Below, piece by piece: positions 9,556-23,556 of a stretch of 64,000 nt of DNA. The DNA is from Pedobacter arcticus A12 (lineage in GTDB: Bacteria > Bacteroidota > Bacteroidia > Sphingobacteriales > Sphingobacteriaceae): NCBI RefSeq assembly GCF_000302595.1, contig NZ_JH947125.1, positions 322,884-386,883 on the forward strand. Direction: 5' to 3'. The translations under genes and the position numbers were made by a program. Positions within the stretch are counted from its first letter, which is position 1. The number at the start of each line of letters is the position of its first letter. The notes under the pieces are model-generated. The model was not told the DNA's origin. It did no database searches and worked only from the letters and a program-made list of their open reading frames with translations.

Positions 9556-11166
9556 ATGAAAGTAGCAAGAAACATCCTGACTATTATCCTCCTTTTTGCG
9601 ACAACGATAATTAAAGCCGATACCAATGATTATGAAATTATAGTTTACGGTGCTACACCGTCCGGAATAGCGGCAGCTGTTGCTGCAGCTCGTGAGGGTA
9701 AAAAAGTTGTTATTATTGAGCCTTTGAACATTGTTGGCGGAATGATGAGCGGTGGACTTTCTTTTAGTGATTCTAACCAAACTGCCAGAGAATCATTGGG
9801 AGGGATTTTTGAAGAAATCCACTTACGTATTGAAAAAATATATAAAAATAAAGGAATTAAATTGCCTTACGATGTATCTGTAAAAGACAACCGAAAATGG
9901 ATGTACGAGCCTCATGTGGCAGAGCAGGTTTTTTTGGATATGCTAAGAGAAGAAGGTGTTTCATATATTCTAAATGAAACTATAAAATCTGCAAAGAAGA
10001 AAGATTCCAAAATTGAGTCTATTAAAATGTACTCAGGTAGAAAATTCACTGCCAAAGTTTTTATAGATGCAAGTTATGAGGGTGATTTGTTAGATGCGGC
10101 AGGCGTTAGCTACGTTGTTGGGAGGGAAGCAAGGAGTGAATTTAACGAATCTTTGGGTGGTGCTCGCTATCCAAAAGATAAAGTAAACCTAAAAGCAACC
10201 GATAGCAAAGGCAAGCTTTTACCTTTTATGAACAGTAAAAATTTAAGTCCAGAAGGAAGCGGAGATAAAAGAATTATGACTTATAGTTACCGTTTATGCT
10301 TGTCTTCTGATCCTGAAAATCAAGTTCCATTTACTAAACCGGTGAATTACAATCCAGAAGATTTTAAAATTTTCAAAGACTACTATAAAGCAAATCCTAC
10401 TGTAAGAACACCTATCGACTTCTACCCTCTTCCAAATAAAAAATTCGATGGCAACAACGGAATTTCTTTACAGCTTTCCTCTGGTTTAGTTGGCGAAAAT
10501 TATAAATACCCAGAAGCAAAACCAAAAGAGCGTCAGAAAATTTGGGATGCACACAGAAACTTCACCGAAGGTTTATTATACTTTTTGCAAACTGATAAAA
10601 GCTTGCCGGAAGCTATCCAAAAACAAATGGCAACTTTAGGTTATGCTAAAGATGAGTTTGCAAACTCTAACCATTTTCCACCAGTGTTATATGTTAGAGA
10701 AGGCAGAAGAATGAAAGGGGCTTACTTTTTAACCCAAAAAGATATTTTAGAAACTGTTGAAAAAAATGATCCAATAGGGATCAGTTCTTTCCCGATAGAT
10801 TCACACGATTGCCAAAGAATAGCGACAGCGGATGGCGGTTTTATCAACGAAGGAACCATATTTCCTGCTCACGTTAAAGGACGTTATATTGGGCAACCAC
10901 ACCAAATTCCTTACAGAGCAATTACACCGAAAATTGACGAATGTACCAATCTACTCGTTCCAGTTAGTTTGTCTGCAAGTCATGTCGCTTTCAGTTCAAT
11001 AAGGGTAGAACCCACTTGGATTGTGTTAGGACAGAGTGCTGGTATTGCCGCATCAATGGCCATAGAAGAGAATAAAGCGGTTCAAAGTTTAGATTATTCC
11101 AATTTGGCGAAACGATTGAAAGCACAAAAGCAGGTTTTAGAATTGCCAACATTGCCTAAGCAATAA
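9556..11166 (+). CDS. Exported FAD-dependent oxidoreductase
   Basis: A 536-residue protein with a signal peptide (residues 1-21). The dinucleotide-binding fold follows directly (YGATPSGIAAAVAAAREGKK, ending in an acidic VIIEP strand, about 31-57), as in the large FAD_oxidored family frequent in Bacteroidota glycan loci. Other blocks are DASYEGDLLDAAGVSY, DSHDCQR and, near the C-terminus, SCH-like VSLSASHVAFSSIRVEP and GQSAGIAA. Relatives have been called xanthan lyase-like, but that label is unreliable. The substrate is unknown. It lies between susD and the rhamnosidases, so it may oxidise a sugar freed from the same glycan. Confidence 0.82.
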   Translation: MKVARNILTIILLFATTIIKADTNDYEIIVYGATPSGIAAAVAAAREGKKVVIIEPLNIVGGMMSGGLSFSDSNQTARESLGGIFEEIHLRIEKIYKNKGIKLPYDVSVKDNRKWMYEPHVAEQVFLDMLREEGVSYILNETIKSAKKKDSKIESIKMYSGRKFTAKVFIDASYEGDLLDAAGVSYVVGREARSEFNESLGGARYPKDKVNLKATDSKGKLLPFMNSKNLSPEGSGDKRIMTYSYRLCLSSDPENQVPFTKPVNYNPEDFKIFKDYYKANPTVRTPIDFYPLPNKKFDGNNGISLQLSSGLVGENYKYPEAKPKERQKIWDAHRNFTEGLLYFLQTDKSLPEAIQKQMATLGYAKDEFANSNHFPPVLYVREGRRMKGAYFLTQKDILETVEKNDPIGISSFPIDSHDCQRIATADGGFINEGTIFPAHVKGRYIGQPHQIPYRAITPKIDECTNLLVPVSLSASHVAFSSIRVEPTWIVLGQSAGIAASMAIEENKAVQSLDYSNLAKRLKAQKQVLELPTLPKQ

Positions 11167-11191
11167 TCACCTCTTAGGTTAAATTTACCAA

Positions 11192-13495
11192 ATGAAAAAA
11201 CTTATTTTTCTTCTGTTTTCTGTGTGGATATTTTCCGCTGAATCTACTTTTTCGCAAAGCGAGAGAGCGCAGTGGATAAGCAGTCCCGAAGTGGCGGAAA
11301 GCGCCCATACTTGGCTTGCTTTTAGAAAAGTGGTACAGCTCAAAAAGAAACCAATTAAAGCTATTGCGAAGATTGCAGTCGACAGTAAATATTGGTTGTT
11401 CATTAACGGAGAAATGGCTGTTTTTGAAGGAGGGTTAAAAAGAGGTCCGAACCCAACCGACACCTATTATGATGAAGTTGACATTACCAAATGGCTTAAA
11501 GCAGGCGAAAATATTATCGCTTTAAAAGTTTGGTACTTCGGCAAACAAGGTTTTTCGCATAACAGTAGTGGAAAAGCGGGATTGTTTTTTGATGCTAAAA
11601 TTGATGCCTTGACTCTTTACAGTGATAGCAATTGGGATGTTGAAGTTTTAAAAGCGTATGCTACAGCTTCTAAACCTTTTCCAAATTACCGATTGCCCGA
11701 ATCGAGTATTTTATATGATGCTAGAAAGGAACTGGCTGATTGGTACTCAGATTCCTCTGTGAAAATGGAGAAAGCCATACAACTAGGAGAAGCTACCACC
11801 AAACCTTGGAACAATTTAGTTTTGCGACCTATTCCTTTGTTTAAAGACCACGGCTTTAAAAAATACATCGGTAAACGAATAATAAAATTAGGTAATTCGG
11901 TGGACACCATCATTTGTAAATTACCTTATAATGCGCAAATCACTCCTCTATTAAAAATAGATGCCCCAGAAGCAGGAATGCTTTTAACCGTTTTTACGGA
12001 TAATTACCTCACTTATAACGGTGGCGATACTTATTTAAAATCGGAGTACATCACAAAAAAAGGTGTTCAAGAATATGAAAGTTTGGGCTGGTTGAATGGA
12101 CATCAAGTTTATTACGTCGTTCCAAAAGGAGTAAAAGTACTCGACCTTTATTACCGAGAGACCAGTTACGATACCGAATTTGCAGGTGCTTTCCATAGCA
12201 GTGATGATTTTTTAAATGAGTTTTGGAAGAAAGCCCGCAGAACTTTGTACCTCAACATGAGAGACACCTATATGGATTGTCCGGACAGAGAAAGGGCGCA
12301 ATGGACAGGCGATGCGGTAAATCAATCTGCGCAAGCATTTTACTCTTTATCGCCTTCCAGCTATCAGCTATCAAAAAAATGGCTGTACGAAATGGTAGAT
12401 TGGCAAAAACCAAATGGAGCGTTATTTTCTCCTGTACCCGCAGGAAACTGGAATAAAGAACTGCCAGACCAATGTTTAGCTACCATAGGCTATTACGGAC
12501 TTTGGAATTATTACCTATATACAGGTGATATCGAAACCCTAAAACATGCTTACGAACCCGCAAAAAAATATCTCAATTTATGGGAGTCGGACGGCAAGGG
12601 CTTAGTGAAATTTAGAGCTGGCGATTGGACTTGGGGCGATTGGGGTGATGAAAAAGACATCCAGCTGATTTTCCATTCGTTCTATTACCTAGCTTTAAAA
12701 GGAATGCAAAACTCCGCAGAAGCTTTAGGGAAAATATCAGATGTAGAACAATATTCCACGCAAATGGAAACTTTTAAAAAAGCTTTTAATCAAAAATTTT
12801 GGAACGGAGTTTCTTACCGAGGCCTAGATTATAAAGGCAAAACAGACGACCGTGTGCAAGCTTTAGCGGTAGTTGCTGGCATAGCAGACAAAGATAAATT
12901 CAGTGCTATTTTAGAAGTTCTGAAAGAGGAAGAACACGCCAGTCCGTATATGGAAAAGTATGTGATGGAAGCGCTTTTTTTGATGGACGAACCTGATTTT
13001 GCTTTGGAACGACAGAAAAAGCGTTTCGGCAAAATGGTAAACAATAAATATTTTACCACACTTTGGGAAGGCTGGAATTTCAACGACCCAAAATACGGCG
13101 GAGGAACCATAAACCATTCGTGGAGTGGTGGTGGATTAGTCGTACTTTCTCAATATTTGTGTGGGGTTTCGCCATTGACGCCAGGTTATAAGCAATTTCA
13201 AATTAAACCACAATTCGGTACTGTGAAATCTGCTTCTGCAACAGTACCATCGGTAATCGGCAACATTGAAACCTCTTTTGTCAATAAAAAGAGAAAACTT
13301 AAGTTACATGCTTTAGTGCCAGCTTCTTCGTCAGCAACGATTGTTCTTCCTAACGATTATAAAAAGGTAATCATCAATGGTGAAACAGTTTTTGAGGACG
13401 GCAAATACACGACACAAAACAATCAAGAAACAGAAAGCGATTTAAAATTTAAGGTAACGGAGGGGAAATGGGATATAAAAGCAATCAAAAAATAA
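11192..13495 (+). CDS. Alpha-L-rhamnosidase, GH78 (first)
   Basis: A 767-residue exported enzyme (signal peptide MKKLIFLLFSVWIFSAESTFS) expected to release terminal alpha-L-rhamnose by inversion. The N-terminus has a lectin-like beta-sandwich (YWLFINGEMAVFEGG), followed by an (alpha/alpha)6 barrel. The GH78 signature DCPDRERAQWTGD places D362, E367 and D374 at the spacing of D567/E572/D579 in Bacillus RhaB, with E367 as general acid. E626 in TLWEGWN is the candidate general base. It starts 26 bp after the oxidoreductase gene. Confidence 0.9.
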   Translation: MKKLIFLLFSVWIFSAESTFSQSERAQWISSPEVAESAHTWLAFRKVVQLKKKPIKAIAKIAVDSKYWLFINGEMAVFEGGLKRGPNPTDTYYDEVDITKWLKAGENIIALKVWYFGKQGFSHNSSGKAGLFFDAKIDALTLYSDSNWDVEVLKAYATASKPFPNYRLPESSILYDARKELADWYSDSSVKMEKAIQLGEATTKPWNNLVLRPIPLFKDHGFKKYIGKRIIKLGNSVDTIICKLPYNAQITPLLKIDAPEAGMLLTVFTDNYLTYNGGDTYLKSEYITKKGVQEYESLGWLNGHQVYYVVPKGVKVLDLYYRETSYDTEFAGAFHSSDDFLNEFWKKARRTLYLNMRDTYMDCPDRERAQWTGDAVNQSAQAFYSLSPSSYQLSKKWLYEMVDWQKPNGALFSPVPAGNWNKELPDQCLATIGYYGLWNYYLYTGDIETLKHAYEPAKKYLNLWESDGKGLVKFRAGDWTWGDWGDEKDIQLIFHSFYYLALKGMQNSAEALGKISDVEQYSTQMETFKKAFNQKFWNGVSYRGLDYKGKTDDRVQALAVVAGIADKDKFSAILEVLKEEEHASPYMEKYVMEALFLMDEPDFALERQKKRFGKMVNNKYFTTLWEGWNFNDPKYGGGTINHSWSGGGLVVLSQYLCGVSPLTPGYKQFQIKPQFGTVKSASATVPSVIGNIETSFVNKKRKLKLHALVPASSSATIVLPNDYKKVIINGETVFEDGKYTTQNNQETESDLKFKVTEGKWDIKAIKK

Positions 13496-13500
13496 AATTA

Positions 13501-16191
13501 ATGGGTTCTATAAAAATCAAATCAATAGTTTATTTATTGGGTTTAGTTTACTTCATTTTACCTGTCGCGGTATTGGCAAAACCAAACGCGACCATTGTTA
13601 AAATGAGGTGTGAGTATTTAGTTAATCCGATAGGTGTTGATGTATCGCATCCGAGGTTAACCTGGCAAATGAGTGATGACCGAATTGGCGCTAAACAAAC
13701 CGCCTATCAAATTTTTGTTGGCACCGATTCTACCGAAGTTGCAAACGGAAAAGGCACACATTGGAACAGCTCTAAAATTAACTCGGATCATCAATTGATA
13801 AAATATAACGGCAAAGAGCTCGCTCCATTTACAGTTTATTTTTGGAGAGTTGATATTTGGGATAAAGATGGAAATAAACTAGAAGACGTCGCCATCAGCA
13901 AGTTTGAAACTGGAATGAAAAGCATGTCTAACTGGCAAGGCACTTGGATTTCTGATGTTCACGATGTTAACCTAAAACCTGCTCCTTATTTCAGAAAAGC
14001 ATTTAAATCAGCGGAAGCGAAAAAAATAAAATCGGCCAGAGCTTATATTGCTGTCGCTGGTTTGTACGAATTAACCATTAACGGCGAGAAAGTTAGTGAC
14101 CATAGCTTAGACCCAATTTATACCCGATTCGATAGAAGAAATCTTTATGTTTCTTACGATGTTACCAAGCATCTTAAAAACGGAGAAAATGTTTTAGGCG
14201 TCCTTTTAGGAAATGGCTGGTACAACCACCAATCTACAGCGGTCTGGTTTTTTGAAAAAGCGCCATGGAGGAATCGCCCGACGTTTTGTATGGATACCAG
14301 AATCACTTATGAAGATGGTTCGGTTGAAGTAATTTCTACCGATAGAAATTGGAAAACAGCATTAAGTCCGGTTATTTTCAACAGCATTTACACTGCAGAA
14401 CATTACGATGCAAGGTTAGAACAAGCCAATTGGGATAAACCTGGTTTTGATGATAAAAAATGGAAAAGCGCCATATTTCGCTCGGCTCCGTCACAAAATA
14501 TTGTTTCGCAAATGCTCCATCCTATTCGCCAGGTAGAAGAGCTTAAAGCCAAGGTTCGAAAATTTAACGATAGCACTTATGTTTTCAGTCTGGCTAAAAA
14601 TATTTCAGGAGTTTCTAAACTAAAAGTTAAAGGCGAAAGAGGGACCGTTATTCGTTTGAAACATGGCGAACGGTTACTAAAAAATGGGAAGGTAGATTTA
14701 TCCAATATCGATTATCACTTCCGCCCAACGGATGATAAAGACCCATTTCAAACGGATATTTTTATATTAAGTGGCAATGGCGAAGAAACTTTTATGCCCC
14801 GTTTCAACTACAAAGGATTTCAGTATGTGGAAGTTACTAGTAGCCAGCCAATTACCTTGACCGAACAAAGCTTAACCGCTTATTTTATGCATAGTGATGT
14901 GCCCGCTAGTGGAAAAGTGAGTTCGTCAAACCAAACCCTTGATAAAATTTGGGAAGCCACCAATAGTTCTTACTTGGCAAACTTATTTGGCTATCCAACA
15001 GATTGCCCTCAGCGTGAAAAAAACGGTTGGACAGGAGATGCACATATTGCGATAGAAACTGGCCTTTACAATTTTGACGGAATTACCATTTACGAAAAAT
15101 GGTTGGCCGACCATCGCGATGAGCAACAGCCAAATGGAGTTTTGCCAGCTATCATTCCTACGGGCGGTTGGGGTTATGAGTGGGCAAACGGACCAGATTG
15201 GACAAGCACCATCGCCATTATTCCGTGGAATATTTATTTGTTTTACGGCGATACCACCATACTTTCAGACAACTACAAAAACATTAAACTTTACGTAGAT
15301 CATCTCGATGAAATTAGTCCGAACGGTTTAACGACTTGGGGTTTGGGCGATTGGGTTCCTGTTAAAACAAAATCTTCGGTAGAACTTACTTCGTCTATTT
15401 ACTTTTTTGTTGATGCCACCATTTTGGCCAAAACTGCAAAACTGCTGAATAAAGATGCGGATTATCAAAAATATACGGCGCTAGCTTCTAAAATCAAGGA
15501 TGCTATTAACAAAAGATATCTGAATAAAACTACTGGAATGTACGCCAGTGGAACACAAACAGAATTGAGCGCTCCTTTATTTTGGGGTTTAGTGCCAACC
15601 GAGTATCAAACTAAGGTTGCCGAAAATCTATTTAAAAAAGTAGAAGCAGATGGTTTCAAATTAGACGTGGGTTTATTAGGAACCAAAACTATTTTAAATG
15701 CGTTAAGCGAAAACGGCTATGCGGATGCCGCTTACAAAATCGCTTCTCAGGAAACTTACCCTTCTTGGGGATGGTGGATTGTAAATGGCGCAACTACTTT
15801 ATACGAAAACTGGAACATTGATGCACCTAGAGATATTTCCTTGAACCATATCATGTTTGGCGAAATTGGTGCATGGGTTTATAAAGCACTAGGCGGAATA
15901 AAGGTAGATCCGCAATCTCCAGGTTTTAAAAATGTATTGATAAATCCGCATTTCGTGGAAGGATTGAATAAATTTTCAGCAAGTCATGAATCGCCTTACG
16001 GAACGATCATTTCTTCGTGGGAAAAATCAAAAAAGGCAATTAGTTACAACTTAACTATTCCGCCAAACAGCACTGCTACCGTAAGTTTTGATGCCGTTAA
16101 AAACCAAAAAATATATTTAAATGGCAAGTCGCAAAAAGCCAATGAAATCAATTTGGAGGCTGGCGTTTATAAGTTCAAAATCACGAGATAA
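13501..16191 (+). CDS. Alpha-L-rhamnosidase, GH78 (second)
   Basis: The ATG at 13501 is preferred to one at 13468, which would overlap the previous gene. It gives a clean signal peptide (residues 1-26) and an 896-residue protein. The order is a fibronectin-like start (VNPIGVDVSHPRLTWQ), a Bac_rhamnosid_N-type domain (VSDHSLDPIYTRFDRR and NVLGVLLGNGWY), a concanavalin-like domain (FNYKGFQYVEV), and the (alpha/alpha)6 barrel with DCPQREKNGWTGD (D501, E506, D513). E769 in TLYENWN is the candidate general base. It differs in architecture from the first GH78, so the two probably act on different rhamnosyl linkages. Confidence 0.93.
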   Translation: MGSIKIKSIVYLLGLVYFILPVAVLAKPNATIVKMRCEYLVNPIGVDVSHPRLTWQMSDDRIGAKQTAYQIFVGTDSTEVANGKGTHWNSSKINSDHQLIKYNGKELAPFTVYFWRVDIWDKDGNKLEDVAISKFETGMKSMSNWQGTWISDVHDVNLKPAPYFRKAFKSAEAKKIKSARAYIAVAGLYELTINGEKVSDHSLDPIYTRFDRRNLYVSYDVTKHLKNGENVLGVLLGNGWYNHQSTAVWFFEKAPWRNRPTFCMDTRITYEDGSVEVISTDRNWKTALSPVIFNSIYTAEHYDARLEQANWDKPGFDDKKWKSAIFRSAPSQNIVSQMLHPIRQVEELKAKVRKFNDSTYVFSLAKNISGVSKLKVKGERGTVIRLKHGERLLKNGKVDLSNIDYHFRPTDDKDPFQTDIFILSGNGEETFMPRFNYKGFQYVEVTSSQPITLTEQSLTAYFMHSDVPASGKVSSSNQTLDKIWEATNSSYLANLFGYPTDCPQREKNGWTGDAHIAIETGLYNFDGITIYEKWLADHRDEQQPNGVLPAIIPTGGWGYEWANGPDWTSTIAIIPWNIYLFYGDTTILSDNYKNIKLYVDHLDEISPNGLTTWGLGDWVPVKTKSSVELTSSIYFFVDATILAKTAKLLNKDADYQKYTALASKIKDAINKRYLNKTTGMYASGTQTELSAPLFWGLVPTEYQTKVAENLFKKVEADGFKLDVGLLGTKTILNALSENGYADAAYKIASQETYPSWGWWIVNGATTLYENWNIDAPRDISLNHIMFGEIGAWVYKALGGIKVDPQSPGFKNVLINPHFVEGLNKFSASHESPYGTIISSWEKSKKAISYNLTIPPNSTATVSFDAVKNQKIYLNGKSQKANEINLEAGVYKFKITR

Positions 16192-16215
16192 ATTTCACAA
16201 ACTAAACATGTTTTA

Positions 16216-17991
16216 ATGAAGTTCAGTAAGAGTTTAAGTTTAATAATAGCAGTCATTTTCTTTTTCTGCGATGCTACGTTTTCGCAAAATCGGGCAGATT
16301 TTATTTTGGACATGGTTCACAATAATCCCGGAGAACCTTTAACCAAAACCGTTTATAATGACCCAACCTACTTGGAAAAACAAGGCTTTGACGGCATGGT
16401 AGTTAACGATTTTACGTTTGTACACGCAGCTATTACTTATGATAGTTTTGATAAAAGAATTTTTCCTGGAGGTTCAGTGGAAAGAAAGTGGGTATTAGAT
16501 GCGGCAAAAAATATCCATCAACGTATTAAAGAAGGTCACGATGCTGGAATTAAGGTCTATTATTTCACGGATATTATTGTTTTACCAAAAAAGCTGGTGG
16601 AGCTATACCGCGATGAGATTTGTGACGAAAAGGGACGGATATCTTTTGAACGTCCAAAAACGATAGAAATCCATCGAGCAATGCTGAATGCAATTTTCGA
16701 AGAATTTCCGGATTTGGATGGCTTGGTTATCCGTACAGGCGAAACTTATTTGAATAATGTTCCTTATCACACGGGCAATAACCCGATAACAAACGCAGCG
16801 CAAAGTCACATTAAACTCTTGAATTTATTAAAAGAGGTAGTGTGCGAAAAGTACAACAAAAAAGTTTTTTACAGAACGTGGTCTTTCGGCGGATTGCATG
16901 ATAACCCAGATTATTATGAGGAAGTTGCCAAAAATATTGAAAAGCATCCAAACTTAATTTTCAGCATCAAACATACGCTTGGCGATTATTTTAGAACGTT
17001 TGATTTTAATCCTACCATCGGTTTAGGGCAACATCCTCAAATTATAGAAGTGCAGTGCCAACGAGAATATGAAGGCAAAGGAGCTTTCCCAAATTACGTT
17101 GCAGAAAGTGTAATCAACGGTTTTGAAGAATACAAAACTATTAAACCGCAGAAAGGCTATCAATCACTTAACGATATTAAAAACTTACCTCAGTTTAAAG
17201 GTGTTTGGACTTGGAGCAGAGGCGGTGGCTGGGTTGGTCCGTATATTAGCAATGAATTTTGGATTAAACTAAATACTTATGTGGTTAGTCATTGGGCACA
17301 AAATACTGACTTAAGCGAAGAGGAAATCTTTAATGCTTTTATGGATGAACAAAAAATAAAAAAGTCTTCGCGTAAAGCTTTCCGGGAACTTTGTCTGTTA
17401 AGTCCGAAAGCGGTTTTACGTGGCTATTACAGCGCAAAACTTCCTTTTGAAAAAGCTTGGGTAGGCTGGAAAAGAGATGAGTTTTTAGATGGAATTTATC
17501 CTTCAGAAAAAAAAGAAGATGGAAAGTTTGAACAAGAAGGAATGTTAAAGAGCGCCTTCAAAAAATGGTACGATGAAGGGAATTTGATGAGTGCCGTGGA
17601 AGAAAAATATCAGGCTTTAGACTTGAGTAAGCGGATGCTAAAGCTGAGCAAAAAGGTTAAGATGGAAAACAAAGACGACCAGAACTACATCAGGGTTTCT
17701 TCAAAATATGGTTTCCTTTTGCAAGAAATTGTAGCTGAAGGCTGGAAAGTGATGGCTTTAGGTTACATCGGCGACCAAACCGGAAAATACGACACACAAA
17801 AAATCAAAAAATCAATTGCAAAGTATGATCAAGCATGGAAAAACTATCGATTGTTAAAAGATGAAAATCCATCAAGTGCAACATTGTACAAACCTTATGC
17901 TTGGCGTTACAACCCGCCAACGTATCATGATGAAAAAGGAATGGATTCTTCCGTAAATAAATATCGGGCAATTGTTAATTCAGGGAACTAG
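16216..17991 (+). CDS. Exported TIM-barrel protein resembling GH67 alpha-glucuronidases
   Basis: A 591-residue protein with a signal peptide (residues 1-23). No close family is recognised, but the motif order matches the catalytic barrel of GH67: FPDLDGLVIR corresponds to the PDFxGYLVKA strand, LIFSIKHTLGDYF (D257) to the IKNGPIDFQ strand that carries the catalytic Asp, and IIEVQCQREYEG (E278) to the EFQITQEY strand that carries the catalytic Glu. The GH67 N-terminal and C-terminal domains are not evident. It may be a glucuronidase-like hydrolase removing uronic acid after rhamnose removal. The homology call is mine from motif reading. Confidence 0.55.
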   Translation: MKFSKSLSLIIAVIFFFCDATFSQNRADFILDMVHNNPGEPLTKTVYNDPTYLEKQGFDGMVVNDFTFVHAAITYDSFDKRIFPGGSVERKWVLDAAKNIHQRIKEGHDAGIKVYYFTDIIVLPKKLVELYRDEICDEKGRISFERPKTIEIHRAMLNAIFEEFPDLDGLVIRTGETYLNNVPYHTGNNPITNAAQSHIKLLNLLKEVVCEKYNKKVFYRTWSFGGLHDNPDYYEEVAKNIEKHPNLIFSIKHTLGDYFRTFDFNPTIGLGQHPQIIEVQCQREYEGKGAFPNYVAESVINGFEEYKTIKPQKGYQSLNDIKNLPQFKGVWTWSRGGGWVGPYISNEFWIKLNTYVVSHWAQNTDLSEEEIFNAFMDEQKIKKSSRKAFRELCLLSPKAVLRGYYSAKLPFEKAWVGWKRDEFLDGIYPSEKKEDGKFEQEGMLKSAFKKWYDEGNLMSAVEEKYQALDLSKRMLKLSKKVKMENKDDQNYIRVSSKYGFLLQEIVAEGWKVMALGYIGDQTGKYDTQKIKKSIAKYDQAWKNYRLLKDENPSSATLYKPYAWRYNPPTYHDEKGMDSSVNKYRAIVNSGN

Positions 17992-18036
17992 CATATTCTC
18001 GAGAAACACAATTAATATTCTAATAAAATTTTTTAA

Positions 18037-21147
<3,111 letters not shown>

Positions 21148-21346
21148 TAAAGACGTGAGTGATTTTGAACAGTTATTTTGCGGATGCAGTTAGTTTGCGT
21201 TTTAAGAGCATTTATATACGTCTTTGCCTGGTTAAGATCTAGGGGCGGGAAGTTATTATCTACATCCCAAATTCCCATCAATATAGTGAGAACAGTATAG
21301 TGACCAATCTTATCAAAAATTTGAATTTCCAATAATTTCCACTTAC

Positions 21347-21392
21347 ATTGAAAATCGATTAATAATTTAATTGAAAATCGAATTATTTATGC
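21347..21392 (+). repeat. Imperfect 23-bp tandem duplication at the amidohydrolase start
   Basis: ATTGAAAATCGA occurs at 21347 and again at 21370, and the AT-rich sequence after each copy is partly alike. The start codon at 21389 lies in the second copy. It may be slippage-derived. Confidence 0.5.
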
Positions 21393-22552
21393 GAAAGTTT
21401 AGTGCGGATTTAATATATACCCTAGAAGGCAAAGCCATTCCACGTGGCATTTTAATTACAGATGACAATGGGAGAATACTTAATGTTACGGAAGAAAAAG
21501 TAGCTTTTGATCCAAATATCGAGCGGTATAAAGGCGTAATCGTTCCTGGTTTTATAAATGCACATTGCCATTTAGAGCTTTCGCATCTACATCAAAAAAT
21601 CAAACAGAAAACCGGTTTAATTAATTTCATTAAAGAAGTAATTTTTACAAGAAATTCATCTGAAAAAGAAATTATAGCAGCTATGGAAAAGCAAGACCAA
21701 GCCATGTGGGATGCTGGTATTGTAGCTGTGGGCGATATTTCAAACCAAACTATTTCTGCTGATCTCAAATCAAAAAGTGAAATCCGCTACCATACATTTA
21801 TAGAAATGCTAGGTTTTGATGCCAACAAAGCCAAAGAGATTTTAGCGGATGCCATCATTAAAAAAGACGCTTTTCAAACACCTGTTTCTATAACCGTTCA
21901 TGCTCCGTATTCCATCTCTAAGGAATTGGTGAAGCAGCTGAAAGACTATTGCAAAGGTTTCGATAATAAAATTACGATACATAACCAAGAATGTGATGAG
22001 GAAGATGAGCTTTACAAAACCCGATCGGGTCCGTTTTTGCAGTTCTATAAAGATTTAAATATCAATACAGAGACTTTTACCTCACAGTCAAAAAGTTCTT
22101 TGCAGGCCATTTTGCCGTTTATGCCCAAGAATCAGAATATTCTGCTGGTGCATAATACCTACACTTGCTTAAAAGATGTGTATTTCACTAAAAGGTTTGA
22201 GAAAAATATTTATTGGTGTTTTTGTCCCAATGCGAACCTTTACATTGAAGATAAGTTGCCAGCGTATGAGTTTTTTAAGCATTCCGAATTGCCAATTACC
22301 ATTGGTACAGATAGTTTGGCATCCAACCACACTTTGTCGATTTTGGATGAGATGAAAATATTGCAGAAAAACATCCTAAACTTGCCACTCAACGAACTTT
22401 TGAAATGGGCCTGTATAAATGGTGCAAAATTTTTGGGTTTTGATGCTGATTTGGGAAGCATTGCTGTGGGCAAAAAACCGGGTTTAAATTTATTGACTGA
22501 TTTGGACCACGGTTTGATTGGAGAGAACACAAAAATTACAAAACTGATATGA
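21389..22552 (+). CDS. Metal-dependent amidohydrolase, candidate aminodeoxyfutalosine deaminase
   Basis: Start chosen at the ATG at 21389. A frame to TTG at 21371 exists but falls in the tandem duplication. The 387-residue protein has the cytosine-deaminase/TRZ-ATZ amidohydrolase metal site: [13 protein letters not shown], a central HAPYSIS histidine, and [11 protein letters not shown] with the metal-binding Asp. The INAH-HLE context resembles MqnX aminodeoxyfutalosine deaminases. Since mqnB and mqnD lie 20 kb away, the organism needs a route to futalosine, which makes this function plausible. It overlaps the next gene by 4 bp. An alternative is another deaminase or chlorohydrolase of the same fold. 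Confidence 0.75.
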   Translation: MRKFSADLIYTLEGKAIPRGILITDDNGRILNVTEEKVAFDPNIERYKGVIVPGFINAHCHLELSHLHQKIKQKTGLINFIKEVIFTRNSSEKEIIAAMEKQDQAMWDAGIVAVGDISNQTISADLKSKSEIRYHTFIEMLGFDANKAKEILADAIIKKDAFQTPVSITVHAPYSISKELVKQLKDYCKGFDNKITIHNQECDEEDELYKTRSGPFLQFYKDLNINTETFTSQSKSSLQAILPFMPKNQNILLVHNTYTCLKDVYFTKRFEKNIYWCFCPNANLYIEDKLPAYEFFKHSELPITIGTDSLASNHTLSILDEMKILQKNILNLPLNELLKWACINGAKFLGFDADLGSIAVGKKPGLNLLTDLDHGLIGENTKITKLI

Positions 22553-23493
22553 ACCGAATTTGCTCACTTTTTGGAATAAGATATCCGATTATCCAGGCCG
22601 GGATGGTTTGGTGTAGCGGTTGGGAGCTGGCAAGTGCAGTTTCAAACGCGGGCGGGTTAGGAATTATAGGTGCGGGTTCTATGTATCCTGATGTTCTTCG
22701 TCAGCATATTCAAAAACTGAAAAAAGCCACACAACAGCCATTCGCGGTAAACTTACCCTTAATGTACCCAGCAATCGAAGATCATATCCAAATTATTCTG
22801 GAAGAAAAGGTGCCGATTGTTTTTACCTCTGCTGGGAATCCAGCACTTTGGACCAGCAAATTAAAAGCTGCAGGAATTAAAGTGGTGCATGTAATTGCAA
22901 ACACCAAATTTGCTTTAAAAGCGGTAGGAGCAGGCGTAGATGCTATTGTTGCAGAAGGTTTTGAAGCAGGAGGGCACAACGGAAAAGAAGAGACCACCAC
23001 GCTATGTTTAATTCCTAAAATTGTAGACTCGGTTAAAATTCCTGTAATTGCGGCAGGTGGAATATCATCAGGCAAAAGCATGTTGGCGGCTTTTGCCTTG
23101 GGGGCAGATGCGGTGCAAATTGGGAGTAGGTTTGCTGCTTCTTTAGAATCATCGGCGCATCAAACCTTTAAAAATGCAATTATAAATGCGCAAGAAGGCG
23201 ATACCAAGCTTAGTATGAAAAAATTAATGCCGGTTAGGTTGCTGAAAAACGAATTTGCCGAGGGTATTCATCAGGCCGATTTAAACGGCGCTACCAAAGA
23301 AGAACTTTTGAAATTATTGGGAAAGGGTAGGGCGAAAGCTGGAATGTTTGAAGGTGATTTACAGAACGGCGAACTAGAAATTGGGCAGGTGGCAGCGAAT
23401 TTTAATAAAATTTTACCTGCTTCAGAAATTTTAACGGAAATTTGGAACGAATTCTTAGTGGAACAACAAAGAATAGCTTCTTTAAATTTTTAG
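22549..23493 (+). CDS. Nitronate monooxygenase / 2-nitropropane dioxygenase family flavoprotein
   Basis: A 314-residue FMN TIM-barrel protein. Visible blocks are [20 protein letters not shown] at the N-terminus, AVNLPL, and [11 protein letters not shown] with the family His, followed by [11 protein letters not shown] and [13 protein letters not shown], which bind the FMN phosphate. The same fold includes FabK enoyl-ACP reductases, so the substrate is uncertain. Its start overlaps the amidohydrolase stop (ATGA), implying co-translation. Confidence 0.85.
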   Translation: MNRICSLFGIRYPIIQAGMVWCSGWELASAVSNAGGLGIIGAGSMYPDVLRQHIQKLKKATQQPFAVNLPLMYPAIEDHIQIILEEKVPIVFTSAGNPALWTSKLKAAGIKVVHVIANTKFALKAVGAGVDAIVAEGFEAGGHNGKEETTTLCLIPKIVDSVKIPVIAAGGISSGKSMLAAFALGADAVQIGSRFAASLESSAHQTFKNAIINAQEGDTKLSMKKLMPVRLLKNEFAEGIHQADLNGATKEELLKLLGKGRAKAGMFEGDLQNGELEIGQVAANFNKILPASEILTEIWNEFLVEQQRIASLNF

Positions 23494-23556
23494 GGCTAAA
23501 AGGATTCTGTTTTTAAAACTTAATGTTTTTTTAAACTTTGGTTCTTCCACTTTTAA

